A stretch of 50,680 nucleotides of DNA from CALMZN01 sp964540095 (GTDB lineage Bacteria > Patescibacteriota > Patescibacteriia > UBA1558 > GWA2-36-10), in assembly GCA_964540095.1 (NCBI GenBank), contig CAZILH010000004.1, positions 1-50,680 on the forward strand. Direction: 5' to 3'. Position 1 is the first letter of the stretch; every line of letters starts with the position of its first letter. Shown here one piece after another: positions 1 to 6,188 of the stretch. A program made the position numbers and the translations under genes. The notes under the pieces were generated by a model. The model saw nothing but the letters and a program-made list of their open reading frames with translations. It did no database searches and was not told the origin of the DNA.

Positions 1-162
1 CAGGATTTGGTAGGAGTCCTGACTCATGAACTGGGGCATGCTCTAGGAATGGAGCATGTTGATAATCCCCAGGCCATAATGTATTACCTAAACGAAGCTG
101 GTAGTGAAAAATTGACGACCGATGATTTAGCTGAGCTAAAGAGGACCTGTAAAATTAAATAA
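1..162 (+). CDS. Matrixin-like zinc metalloprotease, C-terminal fragment
   Basis: The reading frame enters from the left edge and ends with TAA at 160-162, so only the last 53 residues are visible. They contain HELGHALGMEH, a perfect HExxHxxGxxH zinc-binding and catalytic motif, followed about ten residues later by IMY, which fits the Met-turn of metzincins. This combination is typical of M10 (matrixin) peptidases, usually secreted or membrane-anchored; the N-terminal part that would show a signal peptide lies outside the window. A strong terminator follows immediately. The family is clear; substrate and full length cannot be judged. Confidence 0.85.
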   Translation, partial: QDLVGVLTHELGHALGMEHVDNPQAIMYYLNEAGSEKLTTDDLAELKRTCKIK

Positions 163-164
163 AA

Positions 165-213
165 AAAAGACCCCGCCGGCATAGTTTGAAGCTATGCTTG
201 AGGCGGGGTTCTT
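165..213 (-). terminator. Rho-independent terminator, usable from both sides
   Basis: An outer CCCCGCC/GGCGGGG stem encloses an inner GCATAG/CTATGC stem. On the minus strand it is followed by a run of T, ending the unit of the genes at 238-1382. From the + side it can also stop the metalloprotease transcript. Confidence 0.85.
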
Positions 214-237
214 GGTAGGAACAACGCCGCTAGGGCG

Positions 238-576
238 TTATGGCGTGTCACCCGGTCTGTCGCGCAGGCTCTCGATGTAGATCGACACCATGCAGAGCCA
301 GTTCCAGCCCTTGCTGGTGTAGTAGAACTGATCCCTGGCCACACTGCAGGCGGCCGTATCCAGCGGCATGGCCTGCGCAGCGGGCGGCGTGATCATGGTC
401 ACGACCGTGGTCAGCGCGACGATGTTCATCGAGGCCACGTTGATGGCCGGCGCCGTGGAGTTCAGCTCGGTGCTGACGATCATCTGCGTCGGGGCGATGT
501 TCAGGGGGATGATGTTGGAGACCAGAACGCCGATGACGATCGCGAAGATCACCTTGCCGTAGTTCTTGAGGAGCAT
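238..576 (-). CDS. Small secreted or membrane-anchored protein, unknown
   Basis: This is an unrecognised protein of 112 residues. The N-terminus (LLKNYGKVIFAIVIGVLV) is a typical signal peptide or signal anchor: a lysine followed by a long hydrophobic stretch. A small-residue region with PPAAQA could be a cleavage site near residue 70, and the C-terminal part has two cysteines and several aromatic residues. An in-frame ATG at 582 abuts the GGAG of the ribosome site, so the ATG at 576, six bases from GGAG, is the better start. It lies about 95 bases downstream of the secreted protein at 678-1382, probably in the same transcript, and ends before a strong terminator. Its base composition is visibly GC-richer than the core genes. 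Confidence 0.6.
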   Translation of the reverse strand: MLLKNYGKVIFAIVIGVLVSNIIPLNIAPTQMIVSTELNSTAPAINVASMNIVALTTVVTMITPPAAQAMPLDTAACSVARDQFYYTSKGWNWLCMVSIYIESLRDRPGDTP

Positions 577-677
577 CTTCATCTCCTACTCCCTTCGTTG
601 CTGCGTGGGGATTGTGAACCGGCTATTGTCGACGATTGTTGTGAGGATCCTCGCCTCCTTTCCACGAGGGATGGGTA

Positions 678-1382
678 CTACTTGTACATTGCTGTCCGAT
701 TCGGAGCTATGACCTGATCGGCTTGCACCGGTGTCACGCTCGTGACTTTGTTGCCAAGGCAATCTCTGGGTAGCAGTGCCCAGACGACTTTTTGCGGGCT
801 TATGTCCGAATCGTCCTGACTGAATCCATCGTCATACAGAACCGCTCCGTCGCGAGTGTTGCGCAAGGGGTCTCGCCCTCTTTTCTCCAGGAAACACATG
901 ATGCCACTGTCTCTGATGGACACTCGGGAAGAGTCCGGCCTTTGCATGGAGAATAGCAAAGAACCGGGGCGGGGGAAAGCGATCTTGTAATCGCTCGGCA
1001 TGTTTATCGCCAAGCGATAGACGACAAGATTGGGAGAGGCAATCAGTTTCGACAGCAAGATATCGGGGTTCGGCTTCTTGGAAATGGGCTTACCGCTCGG
1101 ATCCACGCCGGTCATCATCTGTCGAATCATGTCTTCGAGTTCCTTGCTTCTGGCAAAACCCCTTTCTACATACATTTCGACGAGATCCTTCAGTCTCGCA
1201 TTGTACCACTCCTGCGGATCGCCCCAGCCAGAATTCGTGGCCGAGAAAGTCACACCATTGTAGGTGTTGATTTCGGTAAACTTGACCGCAGGCTGTTTGC
1301 CAGCGATCGCAGCCGTTGTGGCCAGCCCCATCCCGACCAGCATGGCCAGGGCCAGAATGATGAACATCAGGCGTTTTACCAT
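678..1382 (-). CDS. Secreted protein of unknown family
   Basis: A 234-residue protein with a classical signal peptide: MVKR, a hydrophobic core (LMFIILALAMLVGMGL) and a probable cleavage after AIAG near residue 28. The mature part is about 205 residues with two cysteines (one in IMCFLEKRG, one in PRDCLG) that could form a disulfide. I recognise no enzyme motif. The ribosome site is excellent (AGGAGAAAAGGAG before ATG). The leader contains a promoter at 1488-1516 and, further upstream, attenuator-like RNA copy A with its own promoter. Its GC-rich composition and codon use differ from the + strand core genes. Probably co-transcribed with the small protein at 238-576. Confidence 0.7.
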   Translation of the reverse strand: MVKRLMFIILALAMLVGMGLATTAAIAGKQPAVKFTEINTYNGVTFSATNSGWGDPQEWYNARLKDLVEMYVERGFARSKELEDMIRQMMTGVDPSGKPISKKPNPDILLSKLIASPNLVVYRLAINMPSDYKIAFPRPGSLLFSMQRPDSSRVSIRDSGIMCFLEKRGRDPLRNTRDGAVLYDDGFSQDDSDISPQKVVWALLPRDCLGNKVTSVTPVQADQVIAPNRTAMYK

Positions 1383-1487
1383 GGTATTGCTCCTTTTCTC
1401 CTCATTATTTAGAGGAGAGTTGTAGTGTCAATGTGCGTATTGGCGGCTTTTTGAGCCACCAACTATGGTCAAAGAATTTGACTATTC

Positions 1488-1516
1488 ATTTAAGCTCTGA
1501 TTAGTCGGTTTGTCAA
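1488..1516 (-). promoter_or_regulatory. Promoter for the 678-1382 gene
   Basis: On the minus strand: TTGACA (1511-1516), a 17-base spacer and TTAAAT (1488-1493). It lies after the copy A terminator, so the secreted-protein gene may be expressed even when copy A terminates. Confidence 0.5.
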
Positions 1517-1534
1517 GAGCATTGTTCAAATAAG

Positions 1535-1564
1535 CAAAAAAACCTCAGCAGAATTAGTGAGGTT
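1535..1564 (-). terminator. Terminator after attenuator RNA copy A
   Basis: A 7 bp stem AACCTCA/TGAGGTT with a 10-base loop, followed on the minus strand by seven T. Its 5' arm and loop (CCTCACT) are the exact complement of the first bases of copy A, AGTGAGG. Confidence 0.8.
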
Positions 1565-1595
1565 TGGCAGTGGAGTTTTTTTGGTACAGATCAAG

Positions 1596-1668
1596 TGCCG
1601 GTTACGCCACTAGCTCATGATTACCTATTTGGCGTCCAAAAAAGGTGGTAATCAGTCATTGCCTCACT
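1596..1668 (-). promoter_or_regulatory. Structured attenuator-like RNA, copy A
   Basis: First of three related copies (others at 2360-2426 and 2504-2569). On the minus strand it begins AGTGAGGCAATG and ends GAGCTAGTGGCGTAACCGGC. An 8 bp helix TGATTACC/GGTAATCA (1618-1625 with 1647-1654) closes a loop carrying TTGGACGCC, whose ACGCC can pair with GGCGT downstream (1631-1635 with 1604-1608), giving an H-type pseudoknot. The 5' AGTGAGG can alternatively pair with CCTCACT in the following terminator. It has its own promoter at 1701-1729. Described under findings; I could not assign it to a known RNA class. Confidence 0.7.
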
Positions 1669-1700
1669 TTGTTTAGTTTGTAAATATTCTATATATTTTT

Positions 1701-1729
1701 AATATAGCACAATCAATTTGGAAAATCAA
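1701..1729 (-). promoter_or_regulatory. Promoter of attenuator RNA copy A
   Basis: Minus strand: TTGATT (1724-1729), a 17-base spacer ending in TGC (extended -10) and TATATT (1701-1706). Transcription should start about 25 bases before copy A. Confidence 0.65.
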
Positions 1730-1742
1730 TGGTTTTTTGGCA

Positions 1743-1771
1743 GGGGTCAGACAGTGAGTGTGTCTGACCCC
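1743..1771 (-). repeat. Perfect 11 bp inverted repeat
   Basis: GGGGTCAGACA (1743-1753) and TGTCTGACCCC (1761-1771) around a 7-base loop. No T-run follows on either strand, so it is not a standard terminator. It resembles the short GGGGTCAG-type palindromes scattered in many bacterial genomes; strand is arbitrary. Confidence 0.7.
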
Positions 1772-1841
1772 AAAGCCATTATCGGCAACGATCAGCTGTG
1801 TTACCGAATTTTTTATCACCTCCCTTTTTTGGTGAGGGGGA

Positions 1842-1892
1842 TCACCATTCGAATTTGGCTGACATGAGGATGAGGATACTGATCAGATCCAT
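1842..1892 (-). CDS. Possible 16-residue small protein
   Basis: ATG at 1892 is preceded by AAGGAGGT, one of the strongest ribosome sites in the window, seven bases upstream. The ORF encodes MDLISILILMSAKFEW and stops with TGA at 1842-1844. It lies about 15 bases after the stop of the receiver-like gene at 1908-2285, so it would be the second gene of that transcript. The hydrophobic middle could sit in a membrane. It may be a real microprotein or a leader peptide. The ribosome site is visible; the function is not. Confidence 0.45.
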   Translation of the reverse strand: MDLISILILMSAKFEW

Positions 1893-1907
1893 AAGGCACC
1901 TCCTTGT

Positions 1908-2285
1908 CTAGATCAGGTGTTTGATATTCTGGGCGATTGCTCGTAGGTCGTCTGATTTGAGCAAATAATCGTCTGCCCCGTAGCTTGCTCCCAAGCGGCG
2001 ATAATAATCAATATTGCTGTGCGGACCACCGCGACTCATTAGCACGACCTTGATTTTTCTGGTCAGACCGTATCGTCGCAGTTCCCTGCAAAGTTCCGCT
2101 CCGTCTGTTTCCAGGAATTCAGCCAAGACCAGGACTGGCCCTGCTTTCGCGGCAGTCAGTTCAGCGATTTGTCTCAAGGCCTTCTTGTGGTCACTACTTA
2201 TATAGACCACGTGCCCTTCCCGACAGAGTGCCAGAGCCAAGGATTCAGCAGATTCCTTTTGATCCAAGACAAAAATCGTACTCAT
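1908..2285 (-). CDS. Degenerate response-regulator receiver domain (pseudo-receiver)
   Basis: A 125-residue single-domain protein. The fold signature of a CheY-like receiver is visible: a beta-1 segment STIFVLDQKES, a central LVLAEFLETDGAELCRELRR where receivers have the phospho-acceptor Asp, VVLMSRGG in place of the switch Thr/Ser strand, and GASYGADDYLLK with the conserved Lys near the end. At the acceptor position I read Glu (LAEFLE) rather than Asp, and the N-terminal acidic pair is reduced to one Asp, so it is probably not phosphorylated in the normal way; Glu may mimic the active state. The ribosome site is AGGAGG. Two copies of an attenuator-like RNA and one promoter lie upstream, and a 16-codon ORF follows. 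No partner histidine kinase is nearby. Confidence 0.65.
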   Translation of the reverse strand: MSTIFVLDQKESAESLALALCREGHVVYISSDHKKALRQIAELTAAKAGPVLVLAEFLETDGAELCRELRRYGLTRKIKVVLMSRGGPHSNIDYYRRLGASYGADDYLLKSDDLRAIAQNIKHLI

Positions 2286-2315
2286 GTCTTTTTCCTCCTG
2301 TGGTTGCCAGATAAC

Positions 2316-2340
2316 AAAAAAACACCCGAATGAGGTGTTT
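2316..2340 (-). terminator. Terminator after attenuator RNA copy B
   Basis: Stem AACACC/GGTGTT with a 7-base loop, followed on the minus strand by seven T. CCTCAT of its 5' arm and loop is complementary to ATGAGG at the start of copy B. It sits between copy B and the ribosome site of the receiver-like gene. Confidence 0.8.
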
Positions 2341-2359
2341 AGCTAATAACCAAAAAAAC

Positions 2360-2426
2360 TGCCGGTTACGCTACTAGCTCCTGATCATCCAAGCGTCCAA
2401 ATACAGACGATCATTCCTTGCCTCAT
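2360..2426 (-). promoter_or_regulatory. Structured attenuator-like RNA, copy B
   Basis: Same architecture as copy A. Helix TGATCGTC/GATGATCA (2406-2413 with 2382-2389; one G-U pair) encloses TTTGGACGCT, whose ACGCT can pair with AGCGT downstream (2392-2396 with 2368-2372). The start ATGAGG (2421-2426) can pair with CCTCAT of the terminator (2330-2335). I see no strong promoter between copies C and B, so B is probably reached by read-through past the copy C terminator. It is directly upstream of the receiver-like gene. Confidence 0.7.
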
Positions 2427-2462
2427 CGATTGATTGTGTGATTTTTTAAAGGTACTTTCAAC

Positions 2463-2488
2463 AAAAAACACTTCTCCAATAGGGAAGC
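2463..2488 (-). terminator. Terminator after attenuator RNA copy C
   Basis: Stem CTTCCC/GGaGAAG with a single bulged A and a four-base loop, followed on the minus strand by TGTTTTTT. GCTTC of the 5' arm (2484-2488) is complementary to GAAGC at the start of copy C (2564-2568). Confidence 0.7.
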
Positions 2489-2503
2489 GTAACCAAAAAT
2501 TGT

Positions 2504-2569
2504 TGCCGGTTACGCTACTAGCTCCACATTATCCAAGCGTCCAAATAAAGATAATGCTTCCTTGCTTCA
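2504..2569 (-). promoter_or_regulatory. Structured attenuator-like RNA, copy C
   Basis: First copy in the transcript from the promoter at 2597-2625. Helix CATTATC/GATAATG (2550-2556 with 2527-2533), different in sequence from copies A and B but still paired. The loop TTTGGACGCT can pair with AGCGT downstream (2536-2540 with 2512-2516). Between this copy and its terminator lies GGTTACGCT, a perfect 9-base complement of the conserved AGCGTAACC, which would break the pseudoknot if it paired. Confidence 0.7.
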
Positions 2570-2596
2570 AAGGTGTGTTAAATTGTCAACGAAAAG

Positions 2597-2625
2597 ACTA
2601 TAGCACGTATTATAAATTTTGTCAA
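2597..2625 (-). promoter_or_regulatory. Promoter of the attenuator C-B and receiver-like gene unit
   Basis: Minus strand: TTGACA (2620-2625), a 17-base spacer ending in TGC (extended -10) and TATAGT (2597-2602). Predicted start near 2590, about 20 bases before RNA copy C. Confidence 0.75.
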
Positions 2626-2651
2626 ATTAACCCGACGGGTAGGGGATTGAT

Positions 2652-3419
2652 TTAAACTTCAAAATTAAAAAAAGTGTTAACTATAAACATTAAAATTAGA
2701 CCAAAAATAAACCACAATACTTGGTTAAATTGGTTAATTCTTTTTTGCTCTTGTAGGTGAGGCATGATATCGGACAGGGCAATGTATAGGAAACTACCGG
2801 CTGCTAATGATACAAGGATAATTTCGTTTTTAGCGGCTTGGGAATAATAATAAGTAAGCACTGCGCCAAAGATAGCCACTAAGCCGGAAATAAAATTCCA
2901 AAATAGAGCCTTAGCTTTTGTAAAACCGGAATGTAATAATAAGCTAAAATCACCAACTTCTTGGGGTATCTCATGCAAAGCGATGGCCAGAGTTGCTAGC
3001 CAGCCAGTGGAAGTGCTGACTGCAAAACTAGCAGCAATTACCATGCCATCTACAAAATTATGAAGCCCATCACCAATCAAAATATTGACACCAGCTGGAT
3101 TGGTGTGCGTATGTCCTTCTTCTTCACACTGATGGCGATGACAATGATGCCAGTGTAGATATTGCTCAGTTAAAAATAAAAATACGATAGCCCCCAATAT
3201 CCATAAGGAAATTAGTCGTGGCTCATAGCCACTGCTAAGTTGCATTTCCATTATTTCTGGCAACATGTGCAAAAAGACATTGCTCAAAAGTACGCCAGCC
3301 GCCAAAGCAATAGCCGCATCCATTATTCTGTGGCTATACTTATTTTTTGTAAAAATACTTAAGCCAGAAAACGAAAGTAAGCTAATGGCCAAAGAGGCGA
3401 TGATAATATTCAACAACAT
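2652..3419 (-). CDS. ZIP family divalent metal transporter
   Basis: A 255-residue multi-pass membrane protein with the marks of ZIP (SLC39/ZupT-like) transporters: GDGLHNFVDG at residues 116-125 and HEIPQEVGDF at 149-158, the two transmembrane segments that bind metal. Between them and the first helices lies a His/Cys-rich cytosolic loop (HWHHCHRHQC, then GHTHTN, residues 89-106), typical for zinc handling. Probably imports Zn or a related divalent metal. It is transcribed away from the + strand genes, from a promoter overlapping that of the 3500 gene. Family certain; metal specificity inferred. Confidence 0.9.
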   Translation of the reverse strand: MLLNIIIASLAISLLSFSGLSIFTKNKYSHRIMDAAIALAAGVLLSNVFLHMLPEIMEMQLSSGYEPRLISLWILGAIVFLFLTEQYLHWHHCHRHQCEEEGHTHTNPAGVNILIGDGLHNFVDGMVIAASFAVSTSTGWLATLAIALHEIPQEVGDFSLLLHSGFTKAKALFWNFISGLVAIFGAVLTYYYSQAAKNEIILVSLAAGSFLYIALSDIMPHLQEQKRINQFNQVLWFIFGLILMFIVNTFFNFEV

Positions 3420-3439
3420 AGAAATATATTTATAAAAAT

Positions 3440-3482
3440 ATTATAAACTATTATTGAACAAAAAGTCAATTTGTGGTATTTT
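3440..3482. promoter_or_regulatory. Overlapping divergent promoters (ZIP gene / 3500 gene)
   Basis: Plus: TTGAAC (3454-3459), 17 bases, TATTTT (3477-3482), giving a leader of about ten bases for the 3500 gene. Minus: TTGACT (3464-3469), 18 bases, TATAAT (3440-3445) for the ZIP gene. The two -35 regions interleave, so the promoters may exclude each other. Confidence 0.55.
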
Positions 3483-3499
3483 TATAGCAGATTTAATAT

Positions 3500-5125
3500 A
3501 TGAAAATATCATCAGAAATAGTACTCCTTTTTAAAAGAGTTGAGCGTATTTATCGTCAGCGTGAGGCCTTTGCCCAAGATGAGAACAAAAATGTCATTTC
3601 AGTCGAAGAGATGGCCAGCCATTTGTCTTCGCTTTATGAAAAGCTGAGAAACAGCGTTGATTTCAAAGAAGTCCATTTGTTGAGGCGTTATGCTATTGAG
3701 CGCAATTTAAAGCGCCGTTTTATTTTGGAAATTTTAAAACCGCAGATTGCTAGAAATCTTATTGAGGACTTGGTCAGGGCTCAATACATACCCAACAATG
3801 GCATACCCGAATCAAAAGTTCAGGAAGTCGAGCAAGTCATTGCCAAGTACAATGATTTGTTTGTCCTACTCAACGAGCATTATGAAAACGATAAATTGGA
3901 GCAAAAGAATCTGCAGGATTATTTTGATTGGCTGATTGGTATCGAGGCCTGTGAAATAGATATTATTTTGACACCAGAAGATATTGCTGACGCGGTGATT
4001 GAAGCCATGTATGAAGTGACCAAGCCGCGCGTCAAGCTAAAAGGTGATGATTTGAGTATCAGAGAAAAAAATATTCAACTTTACATCACCATCCACAAAT
4101 CGCTAGTCAAGTCGGATGTGACAATAATTTCTTATCATTTGTTGAATTTATATTATCCAGAGTGGCTTAGTGCTGATCAGAAGTTAATCACGGAAATAGC
4201 CACTAATATAGGCCCTATCTATCGCACTATCCAGCGTCATTTGCGTCATCCTTATCAACGCAAAATATCGCAAGCCATCAAAGAGCCAGTGGTGACTTTT
4301 CAAGTTTTGCACGAATTAATATTGCGTCACGAGGCCAAAATAGAGGATTTATTGGTTCAGCCAGAGGAGTTGGAAGTAGAGGCCAGGAAGCTCATTATTG
4401 AGCGCTATAAGTCCATTCGCAGTAAACTTAGCAAAAGTTCCTTGCGAGCCATTATTTATATTTTTATTACCAAAGTGCTGTTTGCCGTTGCTTTGGAATT
4501 TCCTTATGAAAGATACATTTTGGGTCACATTAATTTTTTGAATTTGGGAATCAATGTGATGTTTCCGCCATTGTTGATGTTTTTGGTTACCTTGTCTTTT
4601 TCTGTGCCTGATACCAAAAATACGGATAAAATTTTGGCCAACTTGAAGGATTTGGTTTATGGTAAATCAGAACAGTCAATTTTGTGTCAGCTCAAGTCAA
4701 AATACAAACAATCTTTGAGCTACCAGATATTCTATAATTTTATGTACACCTTATTGTACTTAGCTGTCTTTGGTGGAATTGTTTACGTTCTGCATAAGTT
4801 AAATTTTAATATAATCAGTGGCGCTATATTTTTATTCTTTTTGACAGCGGTTAGCTTTTTTGCTATCCGTATTCGCAATACCGCCAAAGAGCTGAAAGTG
4901 ATTGACAACAAAGAAGACGCTTTGTCATTCCTGATGAATTTTTTCTCTTTACCGATTGTGGGCGTTGGTCGCTGGTTGTCCACCAAATTCCGCAAGATAA
5001 ATATCTTTGCTTTTGTGATGGACTTTATTATTGAGGCGCCATTTAAGATGATAGTTTTGGCTTTTGAGGATTGGCTGGGTTTCATGAAAGAGAAAAAAGA
5101 AGAAGTTTATCATGACGACAAATAG
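3500..5125 (+). CDS. Large helical protein with C-terminal membrane segments, unknown
   Basis: A 541-residue protein I do not recognise. The first 310 residues are charged and predicted mostly helical, without a signal peptide, so probably cytosolic. Hydrophobic segments follow near residues 314-330 (AIIYIFITKVLFAVAL), 342-365 (NLGINVMFPPLLMFLVTLSF), 411-430 (YNFMYTLLYLAVFGGIVYVL) and 437-455 (ISGAIFLFFLTAVSFFAI). The tail is amphipathic and charged. No catalytic motif is visible. The end overlaps the next gene by 14 bases, suggesting translational coupling to the SpoU methyltransferase. Probably a phylum-specific membrane protein. Confidence 0.75.
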   Translation: MKISSEIVLLFKRVERIYRQREAFAQDENKNVISVEEMASHLSSLYEKLRNSVDFKEVHLLRRYAIERNLKRRFILEILKPQIARNLIEDLVRAQYIPNNGIPESKVQEVEQVIAKYNDLFVLLNEHYENDKLEQKNLQDYFDWLIGIEACEIDIILTPEDIADAVIEAMYEVTKPRVKLKGDDLSIREKNIQLYITIHKSLVKSDVTIISYHLLNLYYPEWLSADQKLITEIATNIGPIYRTIQRHLRHPYQRKISQAIKEPVVTFQVLHELILRHEAKIEDLLVQPEELEVEARKLIIERYKSIRSKLSKSSLRAIIYIFITKVLFAVALEFPYERYILGHINFLNLGINVMFPPLLMFLVTLSFSVPDTKNTDKILANLKDLVYGKSEQSILCQLKSKYKQSLSYQIFYNFMYTLLYLAVFGGIVYVLHKLNFNIISGAIFLFFLTAVSFFAIRIRNTAKELKVIDNKEDALSFLMNFFSLPIVGVGRWLSTKFRKINIFAFVMDFIIEAPFKMIVLAFEDWLGFMKEKKEEVYHDDK

Positions 5126-5585
5126 GCAAGGATTTTTTATTATCGCGCATAATATTAGAAGTTTATACAATATTGGTACTATATTTCGCACCGCCGATGC
5201 TTTGGGTGTGGATAAAATTTATTTGACGGGCTATTCTGGTCATCCGCCATCTTCTCAAATATCAAAAATTGCTTTGGGGTCAGAAAATTTCGTAGCTTGG
5301 GAACACTACAAAAATATTTCTAGTTTGTTTAGTAAGCTCAAAAAACAAAAGGTAAAAATAATTGGTTTAGAACTAGGAGCTGGTGCTATACCATATAATA
5401 AATTCAAACCACAGTTTCCTTTGGCGCTGTTGCTTGGCAACGAAGTACGCGGAGTATCAAAAGCATTATTAAAAAAAACCGACCAAATAATTTATTTGCC
5501 AATGTACGGCCAAAAAGAGTCGCTCAATGTCGGAGTAGCTATGGGAGTGGCCGGGTATTATATTAAAAATAAGCTTATAAAATAA
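5112..5585 (+). CDS. SpoU/TrmH family RNA 2'-O-methyltransferase
   Basis: A 157-residue SPOUT-class enzyme that would transfer a methyl group from SAM to a ribose 2'-OH in tRNA or rRNA. All three family motifs are present: NIRSLYNIGTIFRTADALGV (motif 1, with the catalytic Arg in FRTA), LALLLGNEVRGVS (motif 2) and IYLPMYGQKESLNVGVAMGV (motif 3, the knotted SAM site). It has no N-terminal substrate-recognition domain, as in the short TrmL-like members. It overlaps the previous gene by 14 bases and the next by one. Target nucleotide not predictable. Confidence 0.9.
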   Translation: MTTNRQGFFIIAHNIRSLYNIGTIFRTADALGVDKIYLTGYSGHPPSSQISKIALGSENFVAWEHYKNISSLFSKLKKQKVKIIGLELGAGAIPYNKFKPQFPLALLLGNEVRGVSKALLKKTDQIIYLPMYGQKESLNVGVAMGVAGYYIKNKLIK

Positions 5586-6100
5586 TGTTCAACATGAGTC
5601 GTGAACAAAAAATATTATTTTACAAAATTACACTGATTCTCGGTATAATAATTTTTATTTATACCTATATAAAATTTGAAAACAATCCAGACGATGTTAT
5701 GCTTGGATTTGTCGTAGTAGCAAGCATAATGCTTTTTCGTTATTCTTATTGGGAAGTTGATACACAGTGGTATTGGAGAAATAAAGGTATAACACCTATT
5801 AGTAAAAAGGCGGTTTATCCTTTTTGGAGGTTGATTATAGATTTGGTAATAAATTTTTATATAATATTTATTTTAGAAATTATAATATTTTTTGTTTTAA
5901 AGTTAGGAAATGATAATGATTTTTTATATACAACAAAAATATTTGTGGGTATTTTTAGCGGTTTACTTTTGTTTATATTACCAATGATTAGATATGGCAA
6001 GCAAGATAAATATAGTTGGCGAGAAATAAGGAAAACAGTTTTCTTTATAGCAATTTCTGTTTTTTTGCTTTGCTTCTCTTCTCTTCTAGCAATACGTTAG
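5585..6100 (+). CDS. Small multi-pass membrane protein, unknown
   Basis: A 171-residue, very AT-rich gene. Four hydrophobic segments are visible (ILFYKITLILGIIIFIYTY, VMLGFVVVASIMLF, LVINFYIIFILEIIIFFVL, VGIFSGLLLFILPMI) plus a final one (TVFFIAISVFLLCFSSLL). No family motif is recognised. The start overlaps the stop of the SpoU gene by one base; an in-frame ATG nine bases later (MSREQ) is an alternative start. Likely translated together with its upstream neighbours. Confidence 0.65.
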   Translation: MFNMSREQKILFYKITLILGIIIFIYTYIKFENNPDDVMLGFVVVASIMLFRYSYWEVDTQWYWRNKGITPISKKAVYPFWRLIIDLVINFYIIFILEIIIFFVLKLGNDNDFLYTTKIFVGIFSGLLLFILPMIRYGKQDKYSWREIRKTVFFIAISVFLLCFSSLLAIR

Positions 6101-6188
6101 GGGGGTCATTTTATGGGACGACGTGTGTAGCATGGATGTTTATTTGTTATTTGTGTTATAATATAAGTATAAATAAACAAAAATAAAT

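Noticed and set aside
368..562. Plus-strand open frame opposite the 238-576 gene
   Set aside because: No start signals; the minus strand has the signal peptide and a shared unit with terminator.
1535..2569. CRISPR array or simple direct repeat
   Set aside because: Only three copies with unequal spacing; the variable parts are paired stems rather than spacers, and each copy is followed by its own terminator.
2434..2655. Plus-strand open frame of 73 codons
   Set aside because: It lies over RNA copy C and its promoter and encodes no plausible protein.
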